A DNA stretch of 64,000 bases from Komagataeibacter intermedius TF2 (GTDB taxonomy: Bacteria; Pseudomonadota; Alphaproteobacteria; Acetobacterales; Acetobacteraceae): contig NZ_BANF01000027.1 in NCBI RefSeq assembly GCF_000964425.1, positions 1-64,000 of the forward strand, read 5' to 3'. A program made the translations under genes and the position numbers. The notes under the pieces are model-generated. The model saw nothing but the letters and a program-made list of their open reading frames with translations, had not been told where the DNA came from and searched no databases. Positions 49,699-59,789 of this stretch are shown piece after piece (within the stretch, counting starts at the first letter, position 1; each line of letters opens with the position of its first letter).

Positions 49699-51048
49699 TC
49701 AGCCGATCTGGATGATGAGCTGGCGAAGTGTCGAAACCATGTCACGCAGTTCCTGCGCGGTGGAAATGAACGGCGGCCCGAAGGAGACCGTCTCCCCCGT
49801 CACGCGCAACAGCAGCCCGCCACGCAGGGCGGCTTCAAACAGCGCCTGCCCCCGCGCGCCCGGTTTGCCATCCACCGGCTTGAGGTCAATGGCCGCCGTC
49901 AGGCCAATATTGCGGATATCGGCAATGGCATCGAGGTCTTTCAGGCTGTGGATGGCATCCTCCAGCACGGGTTCAAGTTCGCGCACCCGGGCAACAAGCC
50001 CTTCCTCACGCATGACATCCAGAACGACATGCCCCACCGCCGCCGCCATGGGATGACCGGAATATGTATAGCCATGACAGAACTCGATGGCATTTTCCGG
50101 GCCGGTCATGAAGGTGTTGTAAATCTCGTCCGTGACGATCACCCCGCCCATCGGCACGATGCCATTGGTCACGGCCTTGGCAAAGGTAATGATATCCGGC
50201 GTTACGCCAAAACGCTGGGCGCCAAAGTTCTCGCCCATGCGGCCGAAGCCGGTAATGACTTCGTCAAAGATCAGCAGGATGCCGTTGGCCGTGCAGATTT
50301 CACGCAGGCGCTGCAGATACCCGACCGGCGGCACGATCACCCCGGTTGATCCCTGCACCGGTTCGACAATGACCGCCGCAATGGTGGAAGCATCATGCAG
50401 CGTTACAAGCCGGACAAGGTCTTCCGCCCGGTGGGTGCCCCATGTCGGTTGCCCGCGGGTAAAGGCCATGTGCGCGGGTTCATAGGTATGGCGCAGGTGA
50501 TCGACGCCCGGCATCATGCCGGCTGCGAACATCTTGCGATTGGACACGATGCCCCCCACCGACATGCCACCAAAGCCGACACCGTGATAGCCACGTTCAC
50601 GCCCGATCATGCGGAAACGGTTTCCTGCCCCCTTGATACGGTGGTACCCCAGCGCAACCTTCAGCGCCGTATCGACCGCTTCCGACCCGGAATTGGCGAA
50701 AAAGACGTGATTCATGCCCTGCGGGGCAAGGTCGGCAATCCGTTCAGCCAGCGAGATGGCGCCGGGATGGGTCAACTGGAAGCTTGGCGCGAAATCCAGT
50801 GTTTCGGCCTGCCTGCGCACCGCTTCGACAATGCGCGGATGGGCGTGGCCCAGCGGGGTACACCACAGGCCCGACAGGGTATCGAACAGCTTATGGCCTT
50901 CACTGGTTGTGTAATATGCCCCTTCGGCGCTGACCAGCGTGCGGGGGGGCATATTGGCGCGCAAATGACGGTTGGCGGTAAAGGGTTGCCAGTACACCCC
51001 CTCGCGCTCGTTCCGGAGGAGTTCCGCTTTTTCTGAATCCTGAGCCAT
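49699..51048 (-). CDS. Omega-amino acid (beta-alanine type) pyruvate transaminase
   Basis: 449 residues from the ATG at 51048; longer in-frame starts would enter the divergent regulator region. Class III aminotransferase: WQPFTANRHLRANMPPRTLVSAEG start of the beta-alanine:pyruvate group, LSGLWCTPLGHAHPRIVEAV, FFANSGSEAVDTALKVA, FDEVITGFGRMG with Asp262, and PLP-binding Lys291 in ITFAKAVTNG. Probably moves an amino group from an omega-amino acid to pyruvate. Its regulator is probably the divergent MocR protein. Confidence 0.9.
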   Translation of the reverse strand: MAQDSEKAELLRNEREGVYWQPFTANRHLRANMPPRTLVSAEGAYYTTSEGHKLFDTLSGLWCTPLGHAHPRIVEAVRRQAETLDFAPSFQLTHPGAISLAERIADLAPQGMNHVFFANSGSEAVDTALKVALGYHRIKGAGNRFRMIGRERGYHGVGFGGMSVGGIVSNRKMFAAGMMPGVDHLRHTYEPAHMAFTRGQPTWGTHRAEDLVRLVTLHDASTIAAVIVEPVQGSTGVIVPPVGYLQRLREICTANGILLIFDEVITGFGRMGENFGAQRFGVTPDIITFAKAVTNGIVPMGGVIVTDEIYNTFMTGPENAIEFCHGYTYSGHPMAAAVGHVVLDVMREEGLVARVRELEPVLEDAIHSLKDLDAIADIRNIGLTAAIDLKPVDGKPGARGQALFEAALRGGLLLRVTGETVSFGPPFISTAQELRDMVSTLRQLIIQIG

Positions 51049-51190
51049 GTTACAATCCTGCACTGAAATCCGCCCCCAGTCCCTGATGCGGGGGCGATTC
51101 ATTTCATGACCGTAAGTCCCGGCCCGCGCCCTGTATATGTACAATCCGGCCGCGCTTCGTGAAACTGTACTGATCGGCACCGGCTTTTCC

Positions 51191-52582
51191 ATGACATCTT
51201 CCCCCTTCCCCAATCCGGACCGACGCAGCCACACGCCCCTTGTCGGCCAGATCGGACAGGATCTTGAAGACCGCATCCGCAGCGGCGTCCTGCGTCGGGG
51301 GGAACGGCTGCCATCCATCCGGCGCATGGCGCGGCAATGCGGGGTCAGTACCATTACCATCGCCAATACATACCTCCGGCTGGCCGGCACGGGACTGGTG
51401 GAAAGCCGGGGCACGCGGGGATATTTTGTCATCGGGCCGGAACGCGGCACGCCGATGCTGCAGCGCTCCATTGACTCCATGTGGCTGCTTCAGCACGCGT
51501 ATGAGGACGAAGCCCCGGTCATCAAGGCAGGATGCGGGTGGCTGCCATCCGACATGCTGTTTACATCGGCCGCCCGGCGTGCGCTGACAGAACTGTCGCC
51601 ACAGAAACTGGCGGCCATGCTGGAATACGGCAATCCCTACGGCCATGCCGGATTACGGCACAATATCCGCCAGATGCTGGCACGCCGGGACATTGCCTGC
51701 ACCGAAAGCAGCATCATCCTGACCCATGGCGCAAGCCAGGCGCTGGAACTGGCGGTGCGCTGCCTTTCAACGCGGGGTGATACGATACTGGTGGAAGATC
51801 CGGGGTACTGCAATCTCTACCCGGCCCTGCAGGCGCTGGGCCTGCAGATCGCCAGCATTCCGCGCCTGCGCGACGGCCCATGCCCCGAACAGCTGGAGCG
51901 CATGGTGCGCCGGTACCAGCCACGCCTGTTCATAACGACCTCCATCCTGCACAATCCCACCGGCACCTGCAGCACGGCCCGGAACATGCATGACGTCCTG
52001 CGCATTGCCCGGCAGCATGATGTAACCGTGATTGAAGATGACATCTTTCTTGATCTTGCCCCTGATGGGCAGCAGACGCTGTCGCAACTGGGCGGGCTGA
52101 ATGCGGTCATCCATATCGGCAGCTTTTCCAAAACCATCGGACCGGGGCTGCGCGTGGGATATGTCGCCTGCGCCCCGGATACCGCGCAGCGGATCCTGCG
52201 GCAGAAAATGGCCAGTAACCTGACCACCGCCCCCCTGAATGAGGAAATTGTCCATAACATTGTCAGTAGCGGACTGTACCGTCCCCATCTGGCGCATCTG
52301 CGTGAAAGCCTGATGCGGGCACAGGCACGGGTCTGCACCCGTCTGGAACAGGCGGGAATGCAGCTTTACTTCCACCCCGCCGGCGGCATGTTCGCCTGGG
52401 CCCGGTTTGGAACCGACAGGGATGTGCGCGCCCTGGCGGAACGTGCCTGTTCATATGACATCATGCTGGCGCCCGGTCACCTGTTCCGCCCGGATGAACA
52501 GCCCTCGCAATGGTTCAGGTTCAATGTGGCGCATTCGGACAACCCGCGCCTGTTTGATTTCCTTGGGCGCATGACGGGCTGA
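51191..52582 (+). CDS. MocR-type transcriptional regulator (GntR HTH + aminotransferase domain)
   Basis: 463 residues from the ATG at 51191 (ATG at 51137 also in frame). GntR winged helix: LVGQIGQDLEDRIRSGVLRRGERLPSIRRMARQCGVSTITIANTYLRLAGTGLVESRGTRGYFV. Then a fold-type I aminotransferase domain with HGASQALELAVRCLSTRGDTILVEDPGYCNLYPAL, EDDIFLDL and PLP Lys in GSFSKTIGPGLRVGYVA. Divergent from the transaminase with about 142 bases between starts, the usual MocR layout in which PLP or substrate controls the neighbour. Confidence 0.9.
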   Translation: MTSSPFPNPDRRSHTPLVGQIGQDLEDRIRSGVLRRGERLPSIRRMARQCGVSTITIANTYLRLAGTGLVESRGTRGYFVIGPERGTPMLQRSIDSMWLLQHAYEDEAPVIKAGCGWLPSDMLFTSAARRALTELSPQKLAAMLEYGNPYGHAGLRHNIRQMLARRDIACTESSIILTHGASQALELAVRCLSTRGDTILVEDPGYCNLYPALQALGLQIASIPRLRDGPCPEQLERMVRRYQPRLFITTSILHNPTGTCSTARNMHDVLRIARQHDVTVIEDDIFLDLAPDGQQTLSQLGGLNAVIHIGSFSKTIGPGLRVGYVACAPDTAQRILRQKMASNLTTAPLNEEIVHNIVSSGLYRPHLAHLRESLMRAQARVCTRLEQAGMQLYFHPAGGMFAWARFGTDRDVRALAERACSYDIMLAPGHLFRPDEQPSQWFRFNVAHSDNPRLFDFLGRMTG

Positions 52583-52919
52583 TATACTGTCTGAATATGC
52601 ACCACAAATAAGCCTGTATCTCCTTAATTATCTGTACAGGCATCAATAACACGAGGACCCGCTCCAGACGTTGACTGCCGCATCAGGATATATCTTTGGC
52701 CCTGTTGCGCCCGAAACAGGCCAGGCACCTTGCGGTCCGTCAGATCAATTCACATTTCACGATCAGGCAGACAGGGCATCCCCCTACCCTGCGGTCATTC
52801 GCATTAGCATAAATGCGGCATGCCCGTCCCATGCTTGCACATATCGCGTTTATCCATAGGTTCCTCCCTGCAGGGCAGGGTATAATGCCCGGCAGGGACA
52901 GGACGGGGAAACCGGGTGG
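52583..52919. other. Intergenic region, 337 bp
   Basis: Begins with the hairpin at 52612-52641. A TATAAT-like hexamer within GGGTATAATGCCC (about 52877-52889) lies 30-40 bases before the permease gene and may be its -10 element, although no good -35 is seen. No gene recognised. Confidence 0.5.
52612..52641. terminator. Hairpin after the MocR gene
   Basis: GCCTGTA and TACAGGC pair around a 16-base AT-rich loop, 30 bases after the MocR stop. The stem is short and the loop large, so it is a weak candidate. Confidence 0.4.
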
Positions 52920-54404
52920 ATGAAGTTTGATCGCGTGAAATCGCTGGACGCAATCATTGCGACATCAAAAAATAAATCGCTGAACCGTTCGCTGGGGGCG
53001 TTCCAGCTTACGATGCTGGGAATTGGCGGGATCATCGGCACCGGCATTTTCGTGCTGACGTCCGAAGCCGCGCAGAAGGCGGGACCGGGCATGATGCTCA
53101 GTTTCATCCTTGCCGGTTTCATCTGCATGTGTGCTGCAATCTGCTATTGCGAACTGGCGTCCATGGTTCCGGCTGCCGGATCGGCCTACACCTATACCTA
53201 TGCCGTAATGGGGGAACGGCAGGCATGGATGGTGGGGTGGGCACTGATCCTGGAATACGCCATCGGGGCGGCCGCCGTGGCGTCAAGCTGGTCGGGATAT
53301 ATGGTGGGACTGGTCCGGAACCTGTTTCATGTTGATATATCCCCCCTGTGGGTCAACAGCCCGCAGGCAGGGGGGTACGCCAACCTGCCTGCGGTCGTCA
53401 TTATCCTCATGATCACATGGCTTCTTGTTCTGGGCACGACCGAAAGCGCACGCGCCAATGCCATTCTGGTCGGAATCAAGGTCATGGCCCTGACGCTGTT
53501 TGCCGTTCTGGCCATTCCGGTCATGAACACCAGCCACTTCACCCCGTTCATGCCAACCGGGATCACCGGCATGGCCGGGGCGGCCGCGTCCATATTCTTT
53601 GCCTATGTCGGTTTTGACGCCGTCTCCACTGCAGCGGAGGAAACGGAAAATCCACAACGCAATGTTCCGGTCGCGCTGATCGCCTCCCTTGGCTTCTGCA
53701 CCGCATTCTATCTGCTGGTCGCCCTTGGGGCCATTGGTTCCCCCCTGGGCGCACAACCCGTCATGGCGGCGGATGGCAGCGTGCTGGCCCCCGGCACGCT
53801 GGCGCTGGCACATCGGTGCCAGGCAATCGTGGCAGGCGGGGCACCGACCCCGCTGCCGTGCTCACACGAAGCACTGGCCCATATCCTGCGGTCCATAGGG
53901 TGGAACCGGGTCGGGAACCTGATCGGCCTTGCCGCGACCATGGCCCTGCCATCCGTCGTGCTGATGATGATATTCGGTCAGACACGCATCTTTTTCACCA
54001 TGGCGCGCGATGGCCTGCTGCCCGCAGGCCTTGCCCGTGTCCATTCCCGCTACCGCACGCCGCATGTCGTCACCATTGTCACCGGCATTGGCGCGGCCGC
54101 GGGTGCTGCTTTCCTGCCGGTGGGTACCCTGGCTGACTATTCCAATTCCGGCACGCTGTTCGCATTCGCCATGGTGGCGATATCCGTCCTGATCCTGCGC
54201 CGGACAGACCCCATGCGTGCGCGTCCGTTCCGCGCGCCCGCCATCTGGATCATCGCGCCACTTGCCATTCTTGGGTGTCTTTACCTGTATCTGTCGCTGG
54301 ATCTGGTCGCCATACTGGTTTTGCCGGCATGGGGCATGATCGGATTGGCCATCTATTCCGGTTACGGTCGTGCGCGCAGCCATGTAGGCCAGCGGCCCCC
54401 CTAA
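52920..54404 (+). CDS. Amino acid permease (APC superfamily)
   Basis: 494 residues with about twelve TM segments. The N-terminal SLGAFQLTMLGIGGIIGTGIFVLTS is the conserved substrate-binding GIGGIIGTGIF of APC transporters; MVPAAGSAYTYTYAVMGERQAWMVGWALILEYAIG and FFAYVGFDAVSTAAEETENPQRNVP are typical of cationic/YfnA-like members. A large periplasmic loop (residues about 290-330) contains Cys-rich text. It imports amino acids into the cytoplasm; substrate not predictable. Confidence 0.9.
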   Translation: MKFDRVKSLDAIIATSKNKSLNRSLGAFQLTMLGIGGIIGTGIFVLTSEAAQKAGPGMMLSFILAGFICMCAAICYCELASMVPAAGSAYTYTYAVMGERQAWMVGWALILEYAIGAAAVASSWSGYMVGLVRNLFHVDISPLWVNSPQAGGYANLPAVVIILMITWLLVLGTTESARANAILVGIKVMALTLFAVLAIPVMNTSHFTPFMPTGITGMAGAAASIFFAYVGFDAVSTAAEETENPQRNVPVALIASLGFCTAFYLLVALGAIGSPLGAQPVMAADGSVLAPGTLALAHRCQAIVAGGAPTPLPCSHEALAHILRSIGWNRVGNLIGLAATMALPSVVLMMIFGQTRIFFTMARDGLLPAGLARVHSRYRTPHVVTIVTGIGAAAGAAFLPVGTLADYSNSGTLFAFAMVAISVLILRRTDPMRARPFRAPAIWIIAPLAILGCLYLYLSLDLVAILVLPAWGMIGLAIYSGYGRARSHVGQRPP

Positions 54405-54630
54405 CCCCCGGAGCGATCAGGTACGATGCCGCGTCAGCGCGCGGAACCAGATCAGTATAGACGGCTGACTGAAAATCATGTCCTGAAAATACCATGTAAT
54501 AATAAGACCGTTTTTTGTAAATATTTACAAGGCGCCGTCATTTTAACATAAATATATGCCAAAATTTTTATAATTTTATCAATGTATTATTTTAAACAAT
54601 CCTAAAAGACAGAGAAACAGGTCCGGTCCA

Positions 54631-55203
54631 TTACAGGTGATCGGGAAACAGCTCTTCTGGCGAAAAAACCCGACGGATCGTCGCTTCCGCCCCAAGATGG
54701 AACCCGTGGAACAGCAGGGCGACACCAGCGATACAGGGCAGCATATATCCCCATAGCGAACGGGGCACCGGACCACATTTCATTCCCAATACCAGTCCGG
54801 CAATACACCCGACGCATGTGCCGACCATGACTTCGGCCATGGTATGGGCCTGCAATCGCCAGCGGGTATATCCCACGACACCCGCAACCCCCAGCAGGGG
54901 GACAAGCATGGTAACCGGGTGACGGACAAGCACACGCCGCAGCAGCATGACCAGCAGACCGCCATATGTGACGCTGGCAGCGGCCACATGACCACTGGGG
55001 CTGAATACACGGGAGTGCATGAACCATGCATAATACAGCCCCGCGATCTTGAGCAGCAGCATCGTGCCCAGGGCCAGGCCGATAACAGTGCACCAGACCC
55101 ACATGCCCCGCCACCATCCCCGCACGCCCATGATACAGGCAGCCGTCGCCACGACCGGCAGAATATCGGCCTGATCGGCAAAATCGGTAATGAAGCGCAT
55201 CAT
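54631..55203 (-). CDS. PAP2-family phosphatase, membrane bound
   Basis: 190 residues (M1 or M2 start). Motif 2 is FSPSGHVAAASVTYG and motif 3 is YTRWRLQAHTMAEVMVG (R...H....E instead of D); motif 1 is weak (LLKIAGLYYAWF). Several TM segments (CTVIGLALGTMLLL, GGLLVMLLRRVL, MLVPLLGVAGVVG, GTCVGCIAGLVLGM). Probably acts on lipid phosphates at the membrane. Codon and GC usage host-like. Confidence 0.75.
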   Translation of the reverse strand: MMRFITDFADQADILPVVATAACIMGVRGWWRGMWVWCTVIGLALGTMLLLKIAGLYYAWFMHSRVFSPSGHVAAASVTYGGLLVMLLRRVLVRHPVTMLVPLLGVAGVVGYTRWRLQAHTMAEVMVGTCVGCIAGLVLGMKCGPVPRSLWGYMLPCIAGVALLFHGFHLGAEATIRRVFSPEELFPDHL

Positions 55204-55516
55204 GGGGACGTGGCCTGCCCTAGCCTGTTCACATCTGCCATATCATACGTTTGGCAGGGGCACCAAAAACCGCCCGTAACATGACCGATATCCCCATCCC
55301 GAAAGGGGCACCGCCTCTTTCCTCCCTGCCACGGACATGGGCCACGTGCGACACGGCCTGATCGCACGCCGGTTGCGCCAGATCGGTTCGGACCGGGTAA
55401 CAGGAGGGAACTGAAAACCGGCAGGGCAGATGATACCTTTTTTTACTTCAAACCGGGAGACTGCATTATTGGTGCCCCCGATTATGTCATGATACCATTG
55501 CCACAGGCACGGACAT
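55204..55516. other. Intergenic region, 313 bp
   Basis: Divergent promoter region between the PAP2 and PepSY genes. I looked for cobalamin and TPP riboswitch boxes on both strands and found none. A T7 run at about 55438 and AT-rich patch precede the PepSY gene. Confidence 0.4.
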
Positions 55517-56641
55517 ATGGGGAAAATGAGCAGCGCATTTCGTAAAATCCATCGCTGGATGGGACTTTTCCTCATGCTGCCCCTTGCATTGCAGGGACTG
55601 ACCGGGACACTGCTGATCATCCTTCCCCTGCTGTTGCCAGAACGCCCGCATGTTACGGATAGTGGTGCGCTGGCCGGGGCTGAAGCCATGGTCGCCGCCT
55701 CCCGCCCCCATGCGCCCGCGGGCATGATCCCGCTGCGCCTCAACCCCGCGCGCTGGAATGGCGATAGCGCCATGGTGACCTATGGACCGGCAGGGGAACG
55801 GCATCCGACCTTCGAGGTATTCGTCAATCCCTACCATCCGTCCGTCATCAACACCTACGTTGTGCCGACATATATCCGCTTCCTGCACAATGTGCATGCA
55901 GACCTGTTCCTGCTGCCCTATGGCCAGACGGCAACAGGCATCATGGGCGTTGTACTCAGCCTGCTGGCCTGTACGGGGCTGATCATATGGTGGCCACATC
56001 CCGCCCTGTGGCAGAACGGGAAATGGCGCAGGACCATGATCGTCAGCCGCCGCGCCCGTGGATTGCGCCTGTGGCGTGAAATACATGTCAGCCTGGGGTT
56101 CTGGCTTTCCTTCATTCTCCTTTTCCTGTCACTGAGCGGGGCCATTCTGGCATTTCCTTTCGCGCGCCCGCTATTTGGCATCAACGGCCCCGACCACCAC
56201 CGGCACGGCCACCCTCACCATACGGCTCTTCCCTCCGTTGCAGGGGAAACGGGGCTGGATACCGGGCTGGCTGCGCTGAAACGCCAGATGCCTGAAGCAG
56301 CCCTGTTATCTGTCCAGCTGGGTGAACAGCCGGCACAGCAGGCATTTGAAGTGGTCCTGCCCGCGTATGGTCCCAATCACCCCGCCACCGTCCAGTATGA
56401 TCCCCATACGGAGCACGTGCATATCAGCCGTGATCCGGGCCAGATACGCCGGGGGGAATGGACCTTCCAGTGGCTGCACATGATGCATGAAACGAAACTG
56501 GTGGCCCCAGCCCCCATTGCCGTCATCTGGAAAACGGTCGTTGGGACAGGCGGCATAGGCCTGATCATGCTTGCATGTTCGGGGGCAGGCCTGTGGGCCA
56601 TGCGTCGTTATGGCGCAGCCCGGCGGGAAAGCAACAACTGA
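55517..56641 (+). CDS. PepSY-domain membrane protein, second paralogue
   Basis: 374 residues. MGKMSSAFRKIHRWMGLFLMLPLALQGLTGTLL is the IHRW.G start; three further TM segments: GIMGVVLSLLACTGLIIWW, SLGFWLSFILLFLSLSGAILAF, GTGGIGLIMLACSGAGLWAMRRY. PHHxRHGHPHH-type His cluster (DHHRHGHPHH) lies in the loop after the third TM. It is shorter than the PepSY gene at 46.4 kb and lacks partners. A role in heme or ferric reduction is inferred. Confidence 0.8.
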   Translation: MGKMSSAFRKIHRWMGLFLMLPLALQGLTGTLLIILPLLLPERPHVTDSGALAGAEAMVAASRPHAPAGMIPLRLNPARWNGDSAMVTYGPAGERHPTFEVFVNPYHPSVINTYVVPTYIRFLHNVHADLFLLPYGQTATGIMGVVLSLLACTGLIIWWPHPALWQNGKWRRTMIVSRRARGLRLWREIHVSLGFWLSFILLFLSLSGAILAFPFARPLFGINGPDHHRHGHPHHTALPSVAGETGLDTGLAALKRQMPEAALLSVQLGEQPAQQAFEVVLPAYGPNHPATVQYDPHTEHVHISRDPGQIRRGEWTFQWLHMMHETKLVAPAPIAVIWKTVVGTGGIGLIMLACSGAGLWAMRRYGAARRESNN

Positions 56642-56897
56642 CCCCGTCACTATGGCGGGAACGAGGGTCGCATGGTCCGGCGACCACTCTTCCTGCCATC
56701 CGCCTGATAATACACCCCTTTTTCTGTTCCCTGCACCATGCGCCCCGTTATGAAAGGACAGTGTCCTGAGGGCAGCTGAACAGGATATGGATCCGTTAAA
56801 ATCTATTACGTGACATAATTCCGATCCCATATCCTCTCAGGGCGCCATACAACCAGCCACCCACCACAGATCCGGCACGAATAATCAGGGACCATGA

Positions 56898-57677
56898 TCA
56901 GCGAAACACAAGCCCGCCATCAATCAGGACCGATTGGCCTGTCATATAATCTGAATCCGCGCAGGCAAGCCATGCGACAAAAGCGGCGACATCATCGGGA
57001 GTTTCCGCCCGACCAAGGGCGATGCCGTTAACATATTTCCGATAGGTTGCGCCGATTTCCGCGCCGGTCGCTTCCGCCATGCGCCTGTCTATCTCCACCC
57101 ACATGTCGGTTCCCACCACGCCGGGGCAATAGGCGTTTACCGTAATGCCATGGGGGGCCAGTTCCTTTGCCGCCGCCTGCGTCAATCCCCTGACTGCAAA
57201 CTTGGTGGCGGAATAGACGCCCAGAAAAGCATAGCCTTCATGTCCTGCAATGGAACAGGCATTGATGATCTTTCCCCTGCGCTCCAGTTTCCTGAATGCC
57301 TGGGCGGCTGCCTGAATTCCCCATAATGTTCCATTGACGTTGATCTGGAAAATCCGCCCCATATCCTCCGGCGTCACATCCACAAGTGCCCTGACCTGCG
57401 CCACGCCAGCATTATTGACCATGATGTCAACACCGCCAAAGTGCTGCACCGCCTGCTCAATCACGGCAAAGACCTGATCACGCACGCTGATATCAGCTGC
57501 AACCGCAATAACCTTGCGGCCAAGCGCCTGTATGTCTTCGCACACCCCGTCCAGCCGATCCTGCGCGATATCCACCACCACCAGATCCGCCCCGTCACGC
57601 GCCAGACGCAACGCAATGCCACGCCCGATACCCTGTGCCGCACCCGTGACAACAGCCACCTTACCGACAAGAGACAT
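56898..57677 (-). CDS. Acetoin/diacetyl reductase (2,3-butanediol dehydrogenase), SDR family
   Basis: 259 residues. NAD-binding TGAAQGIGRG (11-20), VNNAG near 88-91, Ser142 and Tyr155-x3-Lys159 (VYSATK) catalytic residues, FAVRGLTQAAAKELAPHGITVNAYCPGVVGTDMWVEIDRR and SDYMTGQSVLIDGGLVF. The CPG(I/V)V..(P/D)MW.EID stretch and GKIINACSIAGH are signatures of BudC-type acetoin reductases. It interconverts acetoin and 2,3-butanediol in fermentation or overflow metabolism. Confidence 0.9.
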   Translation of the reverse strand: MSLVGKVAVVTGAAQGIGRGIALRLARDGADLVVVDIAQDRLDGVCEDIQALGRKVIAVAADISVRDQVFAVIEQAVQHFGGVDIMVNNAGVAQVRALVDVTPEDMGRIFQINVNGTLWGIQAAAQAFRKLERRGKIINACSIAGHEGYAFLGVYSATKFAVRGLTQAAAKELAPHGITVNAYCPGVVGTDMWVEIDRRMAEATGAEIGATYRKYVNGIALGRAETPDDVAAFVAWLACADSDYMTGQSVLIDGGLVFR

Positions 57678-57805
57678 GAAAGCCCTCTTTCTTTTTCAGA
57701 TCACACGCCACAGAATGCGGCAGGTCAGTAAAAAAATGCACAATTCAGGAAAAAGATTTAAAAAGTTATGTAATTTAATAAAAATATCAAATAAAAGTAA
57801 ACCTG

Positions 57806-59362
57806 TCAGAAAGCAACATTCATGGCGGTGCTCAGCACCACGGCATCCCTGAACACCGTCGTCCCCCCGACATGATTGACATACTGGAAATCGGGCTTGA
57901 TCGACAGGCCGTCCGCAATATGGAACCCATAATAGGCTTCATAGATCGTTTCATGCCCCTGAATGCCATACGGCACGCCGAAATTTCCCCCCGGCAGGGC
58001 AAGGCCGCGGCCTGCCGCCGCTTCCTGCGACAGGATGGCTGAACGGCTGAAACCAGCCCACAGGAACGCAATCCCCACGCTATCCAGCGGACGATGCCAC
58101 AGGGCGCCCGTATCCATAAGGACCGCCATAAAGCTGTGGTTGATCTGTGATGTCTGCCCCGAAGCATAGGCATAGTATCCACCAAGTATCAGACCATTCA
58201 TCTCCCCCGCCCCCCGCCGGACAAGCATCTGGTCCACGATGACCCAGACCGAGGTCTGACCGCTCTGCCTTCGGGCTGGCTGTCCCGTCAGCACCCATGA
58301 ATTGCCGTGGATGTCTTCATACAGGTCATCGTAGCGCGCATTATCATACATGGCGCCCAGCTTGTAATGCCCCGCCAGGTGGTCCCGGCCAAAGGCGGGG
58401 ATCCAGCCGATTTCAGCCTGTGTCGACAGCTTGCCCAACCCGTCCTGCGCCCATGACCAGCCCGAGATACCCCCGTTGTAGTTATGGGGGGATACGGCAA
58501 ACAGTCCCCCCATGACATAAAGCTGCTTTATCGGCATGACACGCAGGACACCGCCAATATTTCCCGAAGGCCAGCCCCGTCCCCCGCGCAGGAACTTGGT
58601 CGGACTTTCCCCGCCACACAGCCACACGTTCATGAAGTTGCAGACCCATGGCGAATTCTGGAAAAACACCCCGGTAGGGATCCAGCCAACCGACAGGTCC
58701 ACCCTGCGGTCAAGCCATCCCTTTTCAAAATACGCCCAGACAAGATGCGCGATCACATTGCCACGGCTGCCGTAAATCTGCTGGACCTGGTTACTGTTAT
58801 CGCCAAACAGCCGGCTCAGGTTCCGGCCATGTCCGTTGACCACCAGCATGTGCAGCCACAGGTCCCGTGTCCATGCGCGGGAATGAAGCACCCTGTTCCA
58901 GTCGACATCCAGCGTGGCGCCAACCTGTCCCGCAACGGTATAATCCCGCTTTTTGCCACCTGCCACGTTACCGGCCAGATCTTCATAAACGTCAACCGCC
59001 AGATAAAGCCCACGGTTCTGCAGCCACGGCTGGACACCACCCCAATCCCCCAGCAGATGCGTGGTGCCAAACGGCGGACCGAATGATGGCGGCCCATAGG
59101 GCGCGTTCAGGAAGCCGGGGGTTGTTTCATAAAAGGGCGTCGTCGGCTGCGTTTCGGCATACGGCGTGGGGTTGGAGACTTCCGGCAGCTTGTGTGTATC
59201 CGCTTTTGTGCCCAGTATCCTGCGCACCCAGCCGGGATATTCATGCGGCTTGCTGTCCTGTACTACAGTTGTCCGGGTTGCATCCACATCCGCCGCCCGG
59301 GCGGGAACAGCAACGGACAGGAACAGCCCCAGACACACGACAGTGCGGACCAACACTATCAT
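57806..59362 (-). CDS. Carbohydrate-selective porin OprB family
   Basis: 518 residues from the ATG at 59362. Signal peptide MIVLVRTVVCLGLFLSVAVP with cleavage near ARA|AD. Then FGTTHLLGDWGGVQPWLQNRGLYLAVDVYEDLAGNVAGG is the OprB start (LLGDWGG.R..L...G), followed by WNRVLHSRAWTRDLWLHMLVV, FFQNSPWVCNFMNVWLCG and the aromatic-ended C-terminus STAMNVAF typical of outer-membrane barrels. It allows sugar entry; acetic acid bacteria have several copies. Confidence 0.9.
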   Translation of the reverse strand: MIVLVRTVVCLGLFLSVAVPARAADVDATRTTVVQDSKPHEYPGWVRRILGTKADTHKLPEVSNPTPYAETQPTTPFYETTPGFLNAPYGPPSFGPPFGTTHLLGDWGGVQPWLQNRGLYLAVDVYEDLAGNVAGGKKRDYTVAGQVGATLDVDWNRVLHSRAWTRDLWLHMLVVNGHGRNLSRLFGDNSNQVQQIYGSRGNVIAHLVWAYFEKGWLDRRVDLSVGWIPTGVFFQNSPWVCNFMNVWLCGGESPTKFLRGGRGWPSGNIGGVLRVMPIKQLYVMGGLFAVSPHNYNGGISGWSWAQDGLGKLSTQAEIGWIPAFGRDHLAGHYKLGAMYDNARYDDLYEDIHGNSWVLTGQPARRQSGQTSVWVIVDQMLVRRGAGEMNGLILGGYYAYASGQTSQINHSFMAVLMDTGALWHRPLDSVGIAFLWAGFSRSAILSQEAAAGRGLALPGGNFGVPYGIQGHETIYEAYYGFHIADGLSIKPDFQYVNHVGGTTVFRDAVVLSTAMNVAF

Positions 59363-59789
59363 TGCCGTCCGACCGTACCTGCATATGACGAAATCAGAAC
59401 ACCAATAAAAATATGACAGTAAAAAAAATCCGGAGGGAACGCGCATGCCCAAGACCTCATGGCTTCAGGGGACGATCCAAGACACGTCATACGCACAGAT
59501 GCGCATGACATATGAGTACGGCATGCGCCGCCACGCATGGCGCGTGACGATACAGGCGGCATTCATCATCATTTCAGTTTTATATGAAAGTGGGTTATTT
59601 TTACTTATTCATGAAAAAAACAAGGCGAGCATTTTTATCATTTTTATTGCCTTCATTTTTATCCATCGGCCAGTACGAAACCGTCCTCCCCTGTCCAGGA
59701 TGACAAGAGAAGCGGCAGCATGGCCTGCGCCCGATAACGGATGTCGCCCGGCACGGGTTTCCCGTCAGCACATGGATATTTACAGTGGG
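59363..59789. other. Intergenic region, 427 bp
   Basis: Upstream region of the porin gene and downstream of the GST-like gene, both transcribed leftward. It includes an AT-rich stretch at 59570-59670, and no gene or repeat is evident. A promoter for the porin gene is expected near 59400-59450. Confidence 0.4.

Noticed and set aside
55204-55516. Possible riboswitch before the PepSY or PAP2 gene
   Set aside because: GC-rich stems are present, but conserved boxes of cobalamin and TPP riboswitches are not found on either strand.
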